Shown: positions 1 through 5,851 of the stretch, piece by piece | How positions within the stretch are numbered: position 1 is the stretch's first letter | How the letters are laid out: every line of letters starts with the position of its first letter | Position numbers and translations under genes: made by a program | The notes under the pieces: generated by a model | Databases searched by the model: none | Seen by the model: only the letters and a program-made list of their open reading frames with translations | What the model was told of the DNA's origin: nothing | DNA from: Ruminococcus sp. UBA3855 | GTDB taxonomy: Bacteria; Bacillota; Clostridia; Oscillospirales; Ruminococcaceae | Assembly: GCA_002392545.1 (NCBI GenBank) | Contig: DGHF01000235.1 | Coordinates: 1 to 12,223 of the forward strand | Reading direction: 5' to 3' | Length of the DNA: 12,223 bases

Positions 1-488
1 GAATTATCCATTCGGGTATCACCGTACTGCACAACCATACCGCCAATCAGGGAGCTGTCCACACGTTCACGGAGCAGAATATTCTTGCCCAGTTTCGCTT
101 GCAGACGTTCTTTGAGTGCGTCCTTCTGTGCATCTGTGAGAGCAACCGCAGAGGTCACAAATACTTCTGCAATTTTGAAAGCCTCATAAAAGAGCTTATT
201 AAAAGCGGAGCGGATTTCTGCCAGCCGGTTGAAACGCTGTTTCTCTACCAGCAGACAAAGAAAATTCTCTGTAATTCCAGTATCGTTCCCGATAACCTGC
301 CGGAGAATGACAAGCCTTTCTTCCGTGGAAAGAGTCGGGAGACTCATCAGGGAAATAAATTCCGGCTGACGTTCCACAATTCCGCAGAACTGATTAAACT
401 CCTGAAAGACCTGCTTTTCCTTATGTTCTTCTTTCGCCAGCATAAAGAGGGCTTCCGCATATACTGTACCTACTGTCTGTTGTGTCAT
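1..488 (-). CDS. atpH: F1Fo ATP synthase delta subunit (OSCP family), partial
   Basis: Delta subunit of the F1Fo ATP synthase, the peripheral-stalk piece that joins F1 to the b subunits. The frame is open from an ATG at 488 to the left edge, giving 162 residues from MTQQTVGTVYAEALF. The N-terminal YAEALF start and the near-C-terminal VDSSLIGGMVVQYGDTRMDN match the OSCP/delta family, where a GG-(x)n-D pattern lies close to the end. Family members are about 180 aa, so probably only some 15-20 residues are missing off the edge. The ATG overlaps the atpF stop by 4 nt (ATGA), so translation is likely coupled to atpF. There is no own promoter; it is transcribed from the atpI promoter. atpA would be expected next, beyond the window (inference). 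Confidence 0.93.
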   Translation of the reverse strand, partial: MTQQTVGTVYAEALFMLAKEEHKEKQVFQEFNQFCGIVERQPEFISLMSLPTLSTEERLVILRQVIGNDTGITENFLCLLVEKQRFNRLAEIRSAFNKLFYEAFKIAEVFVTSAVALTDAQKDALKERLQAKLGKNILLRERVDSSLIGGMVVQYGDTRMDN

Positions 489-994
489 GCCTGTTCGCCC
501 TCACTGGTCATTTCGTCAAGGAATTCATCAATCAAACGCTGATGGTCAGCCTTGTTGATTTCCTTTTCCATAATTTTCTGAGCGAGTTCAACTGCAAGGT
601 CTGAAATTTCGCCCTGCAATTCTTCTCTTGCCTGAACCTTTTCACGTTCTGTTTCAAAGCTAGCTTTCTCACGGACTGCCAAAGCCTCCTGACGTGCCTG
701 AGTGAGAATTTCTTCTCCCTGACGCTGTGCATTTTTCTCGGCACGGCTGATAATCTGACTTGCTTCTTCTTTAGCGGAAGCCATTGCAGAAGCATATTTT
801 TCCTTGTCGGAATTGGCTGAGGCTAATGCATCATCAGCTTTCTTGTAAGTAGCATTGACTTCCTGTTTCCGCTGTTCTAAAATAGCATCCACTCTCTTGA
901 ACAACAGGAACTTGAACACCAGAAAAATTATCAGCGTATTGATTAACGTGAAAAGAATCGTACCGACATCTATTGTTAAAAAATCGAGATTCAA
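485..994 (-). CDS. atpF: F1Fo ATP synthase subunit b
   Basis: Subunit b, the membrane-anchored peripheral stalk of Fo. The 169 aa are a normal length. One hydrophobic N-terminal segment (about residues 11-32) is followed by a long charged alpha-helical, alanine- and glutamate-rich coiled coil (about 35-165), the standard layout. The start is TTG at 994: an upstream GGGAGG lies 8 nt before it, and no ATG or GTG in frame gives the conserved N terminus (MNLDFLTID). It lies 29 nt downstream of atpE and overlaps atpH by 4 nt. The TTG start may lower its translation relative to atpE, in keeping with two b subunits against ten or more c subunits (inference). Confidence 0.95.
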   Translation of the reverse strand: MNLDFLTIDVGTILFTLINTLIIFLVFKFLLFKRVDAILEQRKQEVNATYKKADDALASANSDKEKYASAMASAKEEASQIISRAEKNAQRQGEEILTQARQEALAVREKASFETEREKVQAREELQGEISDLAVELAQKIMEKEINKADHQRLIDEFLDEMTSEGEQA

Positions 995-1023
995 TGTATT
1001 TTCCTCCCTTTCGGGTGTCAGAA

Positions 1024-1302
1024 TCAGCCGGAAATCTTATTGATAAACGGATTCGCAAACATCAACAGCAATGCAACCAGCAAGCCATAAATACCAGTCG
1101 ATTCCGCAACCGCACAACCAATGAACATGGTTCTGGTAACTGCGCCGGAACTTTCCGGCTGTCTGCCGATAGATTCGCAAGCCTTACCAACTGCATAACC
1201 TTCACCAATACCAGGGCCAATACCTGCAATCATTGCTGTACCTGCACCCAATGCGGATGCTCCCAAAACAATCGCTCTTGCCATCAATTCGTTATTTTCC
1301 AT
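1024..1302 (-). CDS. atpE: F1Fo ATP synthase subunit c, sodium type with two carboxylates
   Basis: Subunit c, the ion-carrying rotor subunit of Fo. The 92 aa form two hydrophobic helices (about 8-30 and 58-84) around the polar loop with the conserved Arg-Gln-Pro (47-49). The ion-site Glu is Glu67 in AESTGIY; Ser68, Thr69 and Tyr72 are the residues that coordinate or close Na+ sites in the Ilyobacter/Propionigenium type. Helix 1 has Glu34 in GIGEGYA where Ilyobacter has Gln32. A Glu at this place together with the C-terminal-helix Glu is the two-carboxylate Na+ motif described for Fusobacterium nucleatum. Na+ coupling is inferred from these residues. The start ATG has GGAGG 7 nt upstream, the clearest ribosome-binding site of the operon, as expected for the most abundant subunit. 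Confidence 0.96.
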   Translation of the reverse strand: MENNELMARAIVLGASALGAGTAMIAGIGPGIGEGYAVGKACESIGRQPESSGAVTRTMFIGCAVAESTGIYGLLVALLLMFANPFINKISG

Positions 1303-1352
1303 GATAAACCTCCAAAAATAATCTTTTCTTTTTCAAAATTACCTACTAACAT

Positions 1353-2105
1353 TTACTCCTCGTTTCTGCCGTCTGCATTGGAAATATATGCCATTGTCAG
1401 CATAATAAATACAAATGCCTGCATGAAACCGCTGAACAGGTCAAAATACAGCGATGCCACAGCCGGTATACCGATTGTCATAAATGCCACGCCGATGGAT
1501 TTTGTCACTGCGGATAATGCAAAATAGAGCAGGCTGGTGATAACCATACCACTAACCACATTTCCGAAATGACGAAGGCTCATCGAAACCGGTGTCGCTA
1601 ATTCACTTAAAATATTGATTGGCAACATGACCGGAACAGGGTCAATGTACCCTTTCAAGTAACCGCCGATTCCATGTGTCTTAATATTTGTGCCGTGAAT
1701 CAGTACAAATGTAACCAATGCCCATGTCAAAGGAGCATTAAAATCCGCTGTCACGGAACGCAGACCCAACATGCTCACCAAACTTCCTGTGATGGAAAAC
1801 GTGAACAGTGCCCCTATGTACGGAGCGAAATTGTGCCAGTGCTTTCCCATGGTGTCATCCACAAGCCCGTAGACCGTTGAAACAATCCATTCCGCAACAA
1901 CTTGCTTTTTGGAAATATCTTTTGTTTTCATGTCCTTAGTTATCCAGTTCAGCAACAATGCGACAACAAGGATAATTCCCCAGCTGATAACAACTGTTTC
2001 CGTGAGATTGATGGTCACGCCAAACACATCAAACGAACAAAGAACCCCCGGTCCTCTGACATCAATTCCGTCTGGTGAACCTCTTAATAAATTACCGATT
2101 TCCAA
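1353..2105 (-). CDS. atpB: F1Fo ATP synthase subunit a
   Basis: Subunit a, the stator channel that passes ions to the c ring. The 250 aa include several hydrophobic segments, the stator arginine Arg178 in SMSLRHFGNVVSG, and the C-terminal membrane helices typical of the family (about 205-240). The N-terminal part DGIDVRGPGVLCSF matches the exposed N terminus seen in Firmicutes a subunits. The start is TTG at 2105, 3 nt beyond the atpI stop, with GGAGG 10 nt upstream. An ATG closer to that site (2112) is in another frame and stops after six codons, so it is not the start. The ribosome-binding site lies in a hairpin loop (see 2103-2127). 50 nt separate it from atpE. Confidence 0.96.
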   Translation of the reverse strand: MEIGNLLRGSPDGIDVRGPGVLCSFDVFGVTINLTETVVISWGIILVVALLLNWITKDMKTKDISKKQVVAEWIVSTVYGLVDDTMGKHWHNFAPYIGALFTFSITGSLVSMLGLRSVTADFNAPLTWALVTFVLIHGTNIKTHGIGGYLKGYIDPVPVMLPINILSELATPVSMSLRHFGNVVSGMVITSLLYFALSAVTKSIGVAFMTIGIPAVASLYFDLFSGFMQAFVFIMLTMAYISNADGRNEE

Positions 2106-2127
2106 GAATCATATCCCTCCATTCTTG
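2103..2127 (-). promoter_or_regulatory. Hairpin presenting the atpB ribosome-binding site
   Basis: In the mRNA, CAAGAAU (2127-2121) and AUUCUUG (2109-2103) are a perfect 7-bp inverted repeat around an 11-nt loop containing GGAGGG. The TTG start codon forms the last three bases of the stem, and the atpI stop also falls inside. Ribosomes finishing atpI would open the stem, so this looks like a translational-coupling device. The pairing is directly visible; the function is inference. Confidence 0.45.
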
Positions 2128-2495
2128 TCAGATTTTGCTTTTTCCGGCTTTGTCGCCAAAATTCCAAAAATCACCTTTGGATACAGAAAAGGCAGTACCG
2201 CCGTCACGGCGTTGACATATTCCGACATCAGCCCCGATGCAATGACCGCCGATGCAATCAAAACCCGAAACACATAGCCGACAATGTCTCTTGTTTTGCC
2301 GTGATAGACAGCATTCTGAATACTCCGCCTTAATAACAGAAGATTGCTGTACATTCCGATACTCCCCAGCACTAAGCCCAAAGGAACAGAAATTTCCAGT
2401 TTTTTCGTCATTATCAACGATAACAGCCATACAGCCACATCCATGAGAATTGTGCAGACCATTGCAAAATGCAGTTCTTTCCGTAAATCCTCCAT
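2109..2495 (-). CDS. atpI: ATP synthase I-like small membrane protein
   Basis: Small hydrophobic protein in the atpI position at the head of the operon. AtpI proteins assist assembly of the c ring or carry ions in some bacteria; they are not part of the final enzyme. The 128 aa contain about four hydrophobic segments (roughly 10-30, 36-55, 72-90, 95-112), with a basic C-terminal tail ending KPEKAKSDKNGGI. I chose the ATG at 2495, which has GGAGG 7 nt upstream; a GTG at 2513 would add six residues but has no ribosome-binding site of its own. AtpI sequences diverge strongly, so the call rests on size, topology and position directly before atpB. It ends 3 nt before the atpB TTG. Confidence 0.8.
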   Translation of the reverse strand: MEDLRKELHFAMVCTILMDVAVWLLSLIMTKKLEISVPLGLVLGSIGMYSNLLLLRRSIQNAVYHGKTRDIVGYVFRVLIASAVIASGLMSEYVNAVTAVLPFLYPKVIFGILATKPEKAKSDKNGGI

Positions 2496-2572
2496 GACTG
2501 TCCCTCCATGCACAGACGGTTTTCCTGTTTGACGACCTGATATAAACGTTTAATTCCGTTCATACATTCTCT

Positions 2573-2601
2573 ATTATAACCCGATTCTCTCCAAATGTCA
2601 A
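2573..2601 (-). promoter_or_regulatory. Sigma-A promoter of the atp operon
   Basis: On the minus strand, TTGACA (2601-2596) and TATAAT (2578-2573) are both perfect consensus hexamers separated by exactly 17 nt. Transcription should start near 2566, giving a leader of about 70 nt before atpI. A consensus promoter fits a constitutive, highly expressed operon. Confidence 0.88.
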
Positions 2602-2740
2602 GGATTGGGCATCAAATTTTTTCAACGAAATGTTTTTTTACTTTTTGATAACATTTTACCCCCAGCATCAATGCTGAGGGCAAATGTCCACAGAGTAAAA
2701 AAGAAAAACATAGAAAGGAGATACAAGCTGTCAAAATGTT

Positions 2741-2820
2741 AAAGGGGGTATGGGGGAAGTTGCGCCCTCAGTGCGGTTTGCATTAGCTTTTTGCAAAACG
2801 TGCTGAGACTCACAGCGCAA
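2741..2820. repeat. 80-bp direct repeat, copy 1
   Basis: Matches copy 2 at 79 of 80 positions (C at 2769, G at 2866 in the other copy). It contains a nested imperfect palindrome: outer arms TTGCGC (2760-2765) and GCGCAA (2815-2820), then CTCAG (2767-2771) against CTGAG (2803-2807), then GGTTTGCA against TGCAAAAC around a loop of about 9 nt. The inner stem is about 16 positions with two G-U-type pairs and one mismatch. It could be a small mobile or REP-like element or a structured RNA. The ends show no obvious target-site duplication. Confidence 0.85.
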
Positions 2821-2837
2821 TGTCACCCATTTATTGG

Positions 2838-2917
2838 AAAGGGGGTATGGGGGAAGTTGCGCCCTGAGTGCGGTTTGCATTAGCTTTTTGCAAAACGTGC
2901 TGAGACTCACAGCGCAA
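2838..2917. repeat. 80-bp direct repeat, copy 2
   Basis: Second copy, 97 bp after the first, with a 17-bp spacer. The single difference (G at 2866) breaks one pair in the CTCAG/CTGAG part of the palindrome, so copy 1 folds slightly better. The copy is bracketed by TGTCACC (2821-2827) and GGTGACA (2934-2940), which are exact inverted repeats of each other. Two copies of this length are too few and too long to be a CRISPR array. Confidence 0.85.
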
Positions 2918-3092
2918 CATTCCCCATAATAATGGTGACACCGACGGAAACAACATCAGCAGGATTACTCCATTTTGGAAGTCGTTGGATGAGATTCAGG
3001 CAAAATACCGACCTGTCATGATGCCGTTTCCGTGGTGCTGATTTGATTATATCATACTACTTTCAGAAAAACAATGGTCATTTTTATACAGC

Positions 3093-3134
3093 TGTCTGAA
3101 ATTCAGACAAAAACAGTTAAGTGTCTGTTTTTTT
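3093..3134 (-). terminator. Overlapping hairpins at the end of tetR, possible terminator
   Basis: Two dyads meet at the tetR stop. TGTCTGA (3093-3099) and TCAGACA (3103-3109) form a 7-bp hairpin with a 3-nt loop. AAAAACAG (3109-3116) and CTGTTTTT (3125-3132) form an 8-bp A/T-rich stem which, read on the minus strand, ends in a short run of Ts. GC content is low, so termination strength is uncertain. Confidence 0.4.
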
Positions 3135-3692
3135 ACCGTAAGTTTTTTGTAGGTCTTCAATGGACATATTTTGTTTGAGTTCGCAAAGGCGATGAAAATC
3201 AGATATAACATCTGACCTCATGCCATCATCTAGCCATTCAATCACATACCCGAAACAGGTACATTTGTAGAAGCGTATCAGCACTTTTTTGTCTTTCTCA
3301 CTGATTTCCTTTTCCGAAAGGGACATTTCTAGAAAAGACGTTACAAAATGCTCACAGACTTTCCAGAGGTATTTTTCATAAAACACCCGATTAGACACAG
3401 AAGACTGATGTAAATGCAGAATGGCTTTTTTGTTTCGCACCAATTCATTGACAATTACCTCAACGCACTCCTCAATGGAGCTGATATTGTTGCATCGGTT
3501 GACAAATTTTGCGGTTTCCTCTGCAATAATTTCCTCAATGAGTTCCGGTAAATCCTGATAATAGTAGTAGAATGTATTCCGGTTGATTCCGCACGTTTCC
3601 ACAATTTCACAAATGCTGATACGGCTGACAGGCTTTTCCCTCAATAATTTTAGAAACGTTTCACGAATTGCCTTTTTGGTGAATGATGCCAT
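3117..3692 (-). CDS. TetR/AcrR-family transcriptional regulator
   Basis: One-component DNA-binding regulator of 191 aa, a usual TetR-family length. The N-terminal domain shows the TetR helix-turn-helix at about residues 24-46, with the signature ISICEIVETCGINRNTFYYY followed by YQDLPELIEEI. The rest is a helical, cysteine-containing domain of the kind found in Firmicutes TetR proteins (DhaS-like), which would bind ligand and dimerise; the ligand cannot be told. The start ATG has an AAAGGGGG stretch upstream. It is transcribed divergently from the surface-protein gene at 4001, whose promoter is overlaid by a 17-bp palindrome, so local repression of that promoter is the simplest reading (inference). 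Its own promoter lies in a region rich in CAATCA/TGATTG half-sites, suggesting autoregulation. Confidence 0.9.
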   Translation of the reverse strand: MASFTKKAIRETFLKLLREKPVSRISICEIVETCGINRNTFYYYYQDLPELIEEIIAEETAKFVNRCNNISSIEECVEVIVNELVRNKKAILHLHQSSVSNRVFYEKYLWKVCEHFVTSFLEMSLSEKEISEKDKKVLIRFYKCTCFGYVIEWLDDGMRSDVISDFHRLCELKQNMSIEDLQKTYGKKTDT

Positions 3693-3727
3693 GACATTCC
3701 GCCCCCTTTTGACTGGTATATAATCCC

Positions 3728-3756
3728 ATTATAGCACGTTTTTTCTACAATTGCAA
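3728..3756 (-). promoter_or_regulatory. Promoter of the tetR-family gene
   Basis: On the minus strand, TTGCAA (3756-3751), a 17-nt spacer and a consensus TATAAT (3733-3728). The start of transcription would be near 3721, about 28 nt before the ATG. The -35 matches consensus at four of six positions. Confidence 0.7.
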
Positions 3757-3798
3757 GACAATCAAAAAAATTGATTGCAAGTTATCAATCAAATCAAT
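3751..3798. promoter_or_regulatory. Dyad and half-site cluster upstream of tetR
   Basis: CAATCAA (3759-3765) and TTGATTG (3771-3777) are a perfect 7-bp inverted repeat around five As. It is flanked by two TTGCAA motifs (3751-3756, 3775-3780), and further CAATCA and ATCAAT elements follow (3786-3798). It touches the -35 of the tetR promoter, so it may be an operator. AT-rich sequence raises the chance of coincidence. Confidence 0.35.
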
Positions 3799-3869
3799 AT
3801 TTTTGTAAACTGCACAAAAATATGATTTTTCCTGAAAAAATATTTTCTTGTATCGGATGGAAAAAATGC

Positions 3870-3898
3870 TTGACATTTTCATAACAGTATGGTATACT
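3870..3898 (+). promoter_or_regulatory. Sigma-A promoter of the surface-protein gene
   Basis: TTGACA (3870-3875), a 17-nt spacer and TATACT (3893-3898). The -35 is perfect and the -10 has five of six consensus bases. It gives a leader of about 95 nt before the ATG at 4001. Confidence 0.87.
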
Positions 3899-3900
3899 GT
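3884..3900. promoter_or_regulatory. 17-bp palindromic operator overlapping the -10
   Basis: ACAGTAT-GGT-ATACTGT is a perfect 7-bp inverted repeat with a 3-bp centre. It covers the end of the spacer and the whole -10 of the promoter, a standard place for a TetR-family repressor to block RNA polymerase. The divergent tetR-type gene is the obvious candidate for the binding protein (inference). Confidence 0.65.
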
Positions 3901-3914
3901 AAATTGTAAAAACT

Positions 3915-4000
3915 AGTAAGCGGAAACTTACGCAGTACCAGAAAAAAGCGTATTTTCTTTATTTTATTATGTTTCCGTCAGTAAAGCAAGGAGTTATTTT
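3915..4000 (+). promoter_or_regulatory. Structured leader and ribosome-binding site of the 4001 gene
   Basis: The leader contains GTAAG (3917-3921) against CTTAC (3927-3931), a 5-bp hairpin. Alternatively CGGAAAC (3921-3927) can pair with GTTTCCG (3971-3977), and the two pairings exclude each other. AAGGAG (3988-3993) lies 7 nt before the ATG. I do not recognise a known riboswitch class here. Confidence 0.3.
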
Positions 4001-5707
4001 ATGAAGAAAGTAAGTTCAATTTTAACGATGGCACTCATCACCGCCACCGCATTAACAGCAGTTCCATTTCAGGTTTCTGCCGAAGAAGTAGCCACAACAG
4101 CTGTTCAGGAAACTCAGCCCGTTCAGAATGCCACTGAACCCGTCACCGAAGCACCTTCCACCACCCAAGACCCTGCTGAAATTCCTTCAACTGGTACAAT
4201 CTACGGTACAATGCAAATCCCCTATGCCGATTTCTTCAAAGCAGAATTCGAGGAAGCTAATAATTCTGATGTGGAAGTAGATGCTGTTTCTTCTGCAACC
4301 GCCAACAAATGGAAAGGAAATGCCGTCGGAAGTTTCGACGAAGAAGGCAATTGGACACAAGGCGGTCTTGCTGCTGGTACATACTACGAAGAAGCCGAAG
4401 TTGGCGGAAAGATTTTAGGCGTTGTGTATCCGGTTGCCATTCAGGCTGAAAATTATGAATTTCTGAAAGACAATTATAGTTTCACTCCGAATGCAGATAT
4501 GACCGCTGAACCGACTGCATACAAGACAGTTACCGTTGACGGTGAAAATGTCACCTTCTCCAAAATCAATGATACTGACGGCGTTCAGGATGTCGGCGGA
4601 AGTGTTACACTCCAGACTCAGACCAACTACGGAGATTATCAGATTCAGGTTGAAAATTTTCCCAAAGATGCGGATACTTACGGCGCAATTGTCAAGACCA
4701 CTGACGGCAATTATTATGCCATGAGAGCACTCGAAAACATCTGGAGAAACGGTCAGTATGCATGGTCTGTCGGCTATGTGACCCAAACCCACGGAAACAA
4801 TATTGACAATGAAGATTATCACAGCACCAACGGCGCAACCATTGACGAAATCGTCATGATTACCCTCGACGGCTACAGAGTTGTAAAAGATGTGAATTTG
4901 TATCTCCCTGAAATCTTTACCGCTGGGGTGGAAGTCAAGGACAGTACAGCTGGTACAGGCGCAGTGACTGCGGATGTTTCTGCGTTCCCTGCGGATTATC
5001 AGGCAGTTGGCACAGTTGCGGACGGCTTCACTGTCACATTCGCTGATGGTGTCGCAAATATCAGTTATCAGAATGCACAGCCTGCAAAATATAATCTGAC
5101 CATTTCCGACGAAAGCGGAAAATATGCAAATGTCAAGGGAACTTTCACACTTTCTACAGACTCCCTCCCTGTTGCCTATGACGGAGAAGGAAAGATTGTT
5201 CCGGCGGAAGGCTACACACAGGAAGATGCTGATAATTTCATCAAAAATATTACCTCTGTTCAGGTCGGCGAAAATACCTACAACACTGGAAGAAGAGGTA
5301 CTACCATTATCACCGCTGACGGCACAATTGACAAGACCGTACAGGCAAATAATACCCCTGTCTTTGTAGAAGGTCAGAATTATGATATTGTTGTCAATGC
5401 AACCGGATACAATACCCCCCTGAAATTCAATACCGGCGATTCTGCCCCTGTCTCCACTACCACCACTACTACAACCACCAGCACTACAACAACCTCTACT
5501 ACTACCACTACCAAAGCTACCACTACTACCACAAAATCAAATTCCAGCAGTTCCAGTTCGTCCAGTAAGACAACAGCAAATACAAGCAGTTCCAGTTCGT
5601 CCACAGCTGCACCGAAAACAGGCGACCCTGCTGGTGCTGCTCCCTTTGTAGCACTTGCTGGCATCATAGGACTTGTCGGATTCACAACAAAGAAAAACAA
5701 GAAGTAA
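4001..5707 (+). CDS. Sortase-anchored surface protein with Tp47-like and HID-like domains
   Basis: Exported protein of 568 aa. Residues 1-27 are a signal peptide ending VSA, followed by a Thr/Pro/Glu-rich spacer (28-64). Residues 65-300 begin GTIYGTMQIPYADFFKAE and resemble the C-domain family named after Treponema Tp47; the motif VDAVSSAT (93-100) recalls the flavin-attachment pattern D-x-x-S-G-A-T. Residues 300-390 look like a beta-rich module. Residues 391-476 end YDIVVNATGYNTPLKF, typical of the HID (DUF1533) domain. A Thr tract and then Ser-rich stretches (485-535) form a wall-spanning stalk, followed by the sorting motif PKTGD (538-542), a hydrophobic segment and the tail KKNKK. It has its own promoter with a palindromic operator. 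The domain calls are from memory of family patterns; the cell-wall anchoring is firm, the ligand or redox role is inference. Confidence 0.8.
   Translation: MKKVSSILTMALITATALTAVPFQVSAEEVATTAVQETQPVQNATEPVTEAPSTTQDPAEIPSTGTIYGTMQIPYADFFKAEFEEANNSDVEVDAVSSATANKWKGNAVGSFDEEGNWTQGGLAAGTYYEEAEVGGKILGVVYPVAIQAENYEFLKDNYSFTPNADMTAEPTAYKTVTVDGENVTFSKINDTDGVQDVGGSVTLQTQTNYGDYQIQVENFPKDADTYGAIVKTTDGNYYAMRALENIWRNGQYAWSVGYVTQTHGNNIDNEDYHSTNGATIDEIVMITLDGYRVVKDVNLYLPEIFTAGVEVKDSTAGTGAVTADVSAFPADYQAVGTVADGFTVTFADGVANISYQNAQPAKYNLTISDESGKYANVKGTFTLSTDSLPVAYDGEGKIVPAEGYTQEDADNFIKNITSVQVGENTYNTGRRGTTIITADGTIDKTVQANNTPVFVEGQNYDIVVNATGYNTPLKFNTGDSAPVSTTTTTTTTSTTTTSTTTTTKATTTTTKSNSSSSSSSSKTTANTSSSSSSTAAPKTGDPAGAAPFVALAGIIGLVGFTTKKNKK
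5546..5603 (+). repeat. Short direct repeat within the Ser/Thr stalk coding region
   Basis: The 19-bp sequence AGCAGTTCCAGTTCGTCCA occurs at 5546-5564 and again at 5585-5603 (period 39 bp). Each encodes a run of serines. It follows an ACC/ACT/ACA triplet tract (about 5450-5530) encoding the polythreonine. Such repeats are prone to length change, so the stalk may vary between strains (inference). Confidence 0.7.
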
Positions 5708-5744
5708 TCATTTTCATTCAATTCCTCATATTGGTTGCCCTGAA

Positions 5745-5784
5745 AAGCAGTTTTTCCGGTTGATTCAGCCGTGAGAGACTGCTT
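5745..5784 (+). other. Intercistronic nested hairpin
   Basis: AAGCAGT (5745-5751) and ACTGCTT (5778-5784) are a perfect 7-bp inverted repeat, with a second small stem CGGTT/AGCCG inside. No T tract follows at once; GGGGTATTTTTG comes a few bases later. It may weaken read-through or be an RNA-processing or stability site between the surface-protein gene and the next gene. I see no good promoter in the gap 5708-5851, so the two genes are probably co-transcribed. Confidence 0.35.
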
Positions 5785-5851
5785 GCATGGGGTATTTTTG
5801 TATCATGACAAAATAAAAATTCGCTGTCCTGACAGCAGACAGGAGAAAAAC

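Larger units (their letters stand above)
2602..3092. other. Gene-poor stretch with repeats between tetR and the atp promoter
   Basis: No convincing gene lies here. From the left it holds an AT-rich segment upstream of the atp promoter, a small hairpin (2659-2680, arms CCCCCAGCAT and ATGCTGAGGG, without a T tract), a GAAAGGAG motif at 2713-2720 with no good ORF behind it, two 80-bp direct repeats (2741-2917), and a 45-codon open stretch (2904-3041) with protein-like composition. That stretch ends FWKSLDEIQAKYRPVMMPF-PWC and has no sensible start; it may be the tail of a decayed gene. Confidence 0.6.

Noticed and set aside
99..542. Long open frame on the plus strand opposite atpH/atpF.
   Set aside because: It lies antisense to clear ATP synthase genes, with no ribosome site and no protein-like motifs.
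2496..2513. GTG start extending atpI by six residues.
   Set aside because: The ATG at 2495 has a well-spaced GGAGG lying inside that extension.
2713..2786. Short frame after GAAAGGAG reading into repeat copy 1 (16 codons from 2736).
   Set aside because: The spacing from the ribosome-like motif is about 15 nt and the product is tiny; no support for translation.
2741..2917. Possible CRISPR array.
   Set aside because: Two 80-bp units with a 17-bp spacer do not fit repeat or spacer sizes, and no cas genes are near.
3899..4000. FMN riboswitch before the flavin-related genes.
   Set aside because: The leader lacks the conserved multi-stem FMN aptamer pattern and is shorter than that element.
5380..5721. 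Valine-rich open frame antisense to the Ser/Thr stalk.
   Set aside because: The poly-valine is only the reverse complement of ACN threonine codons; no ribosome site.
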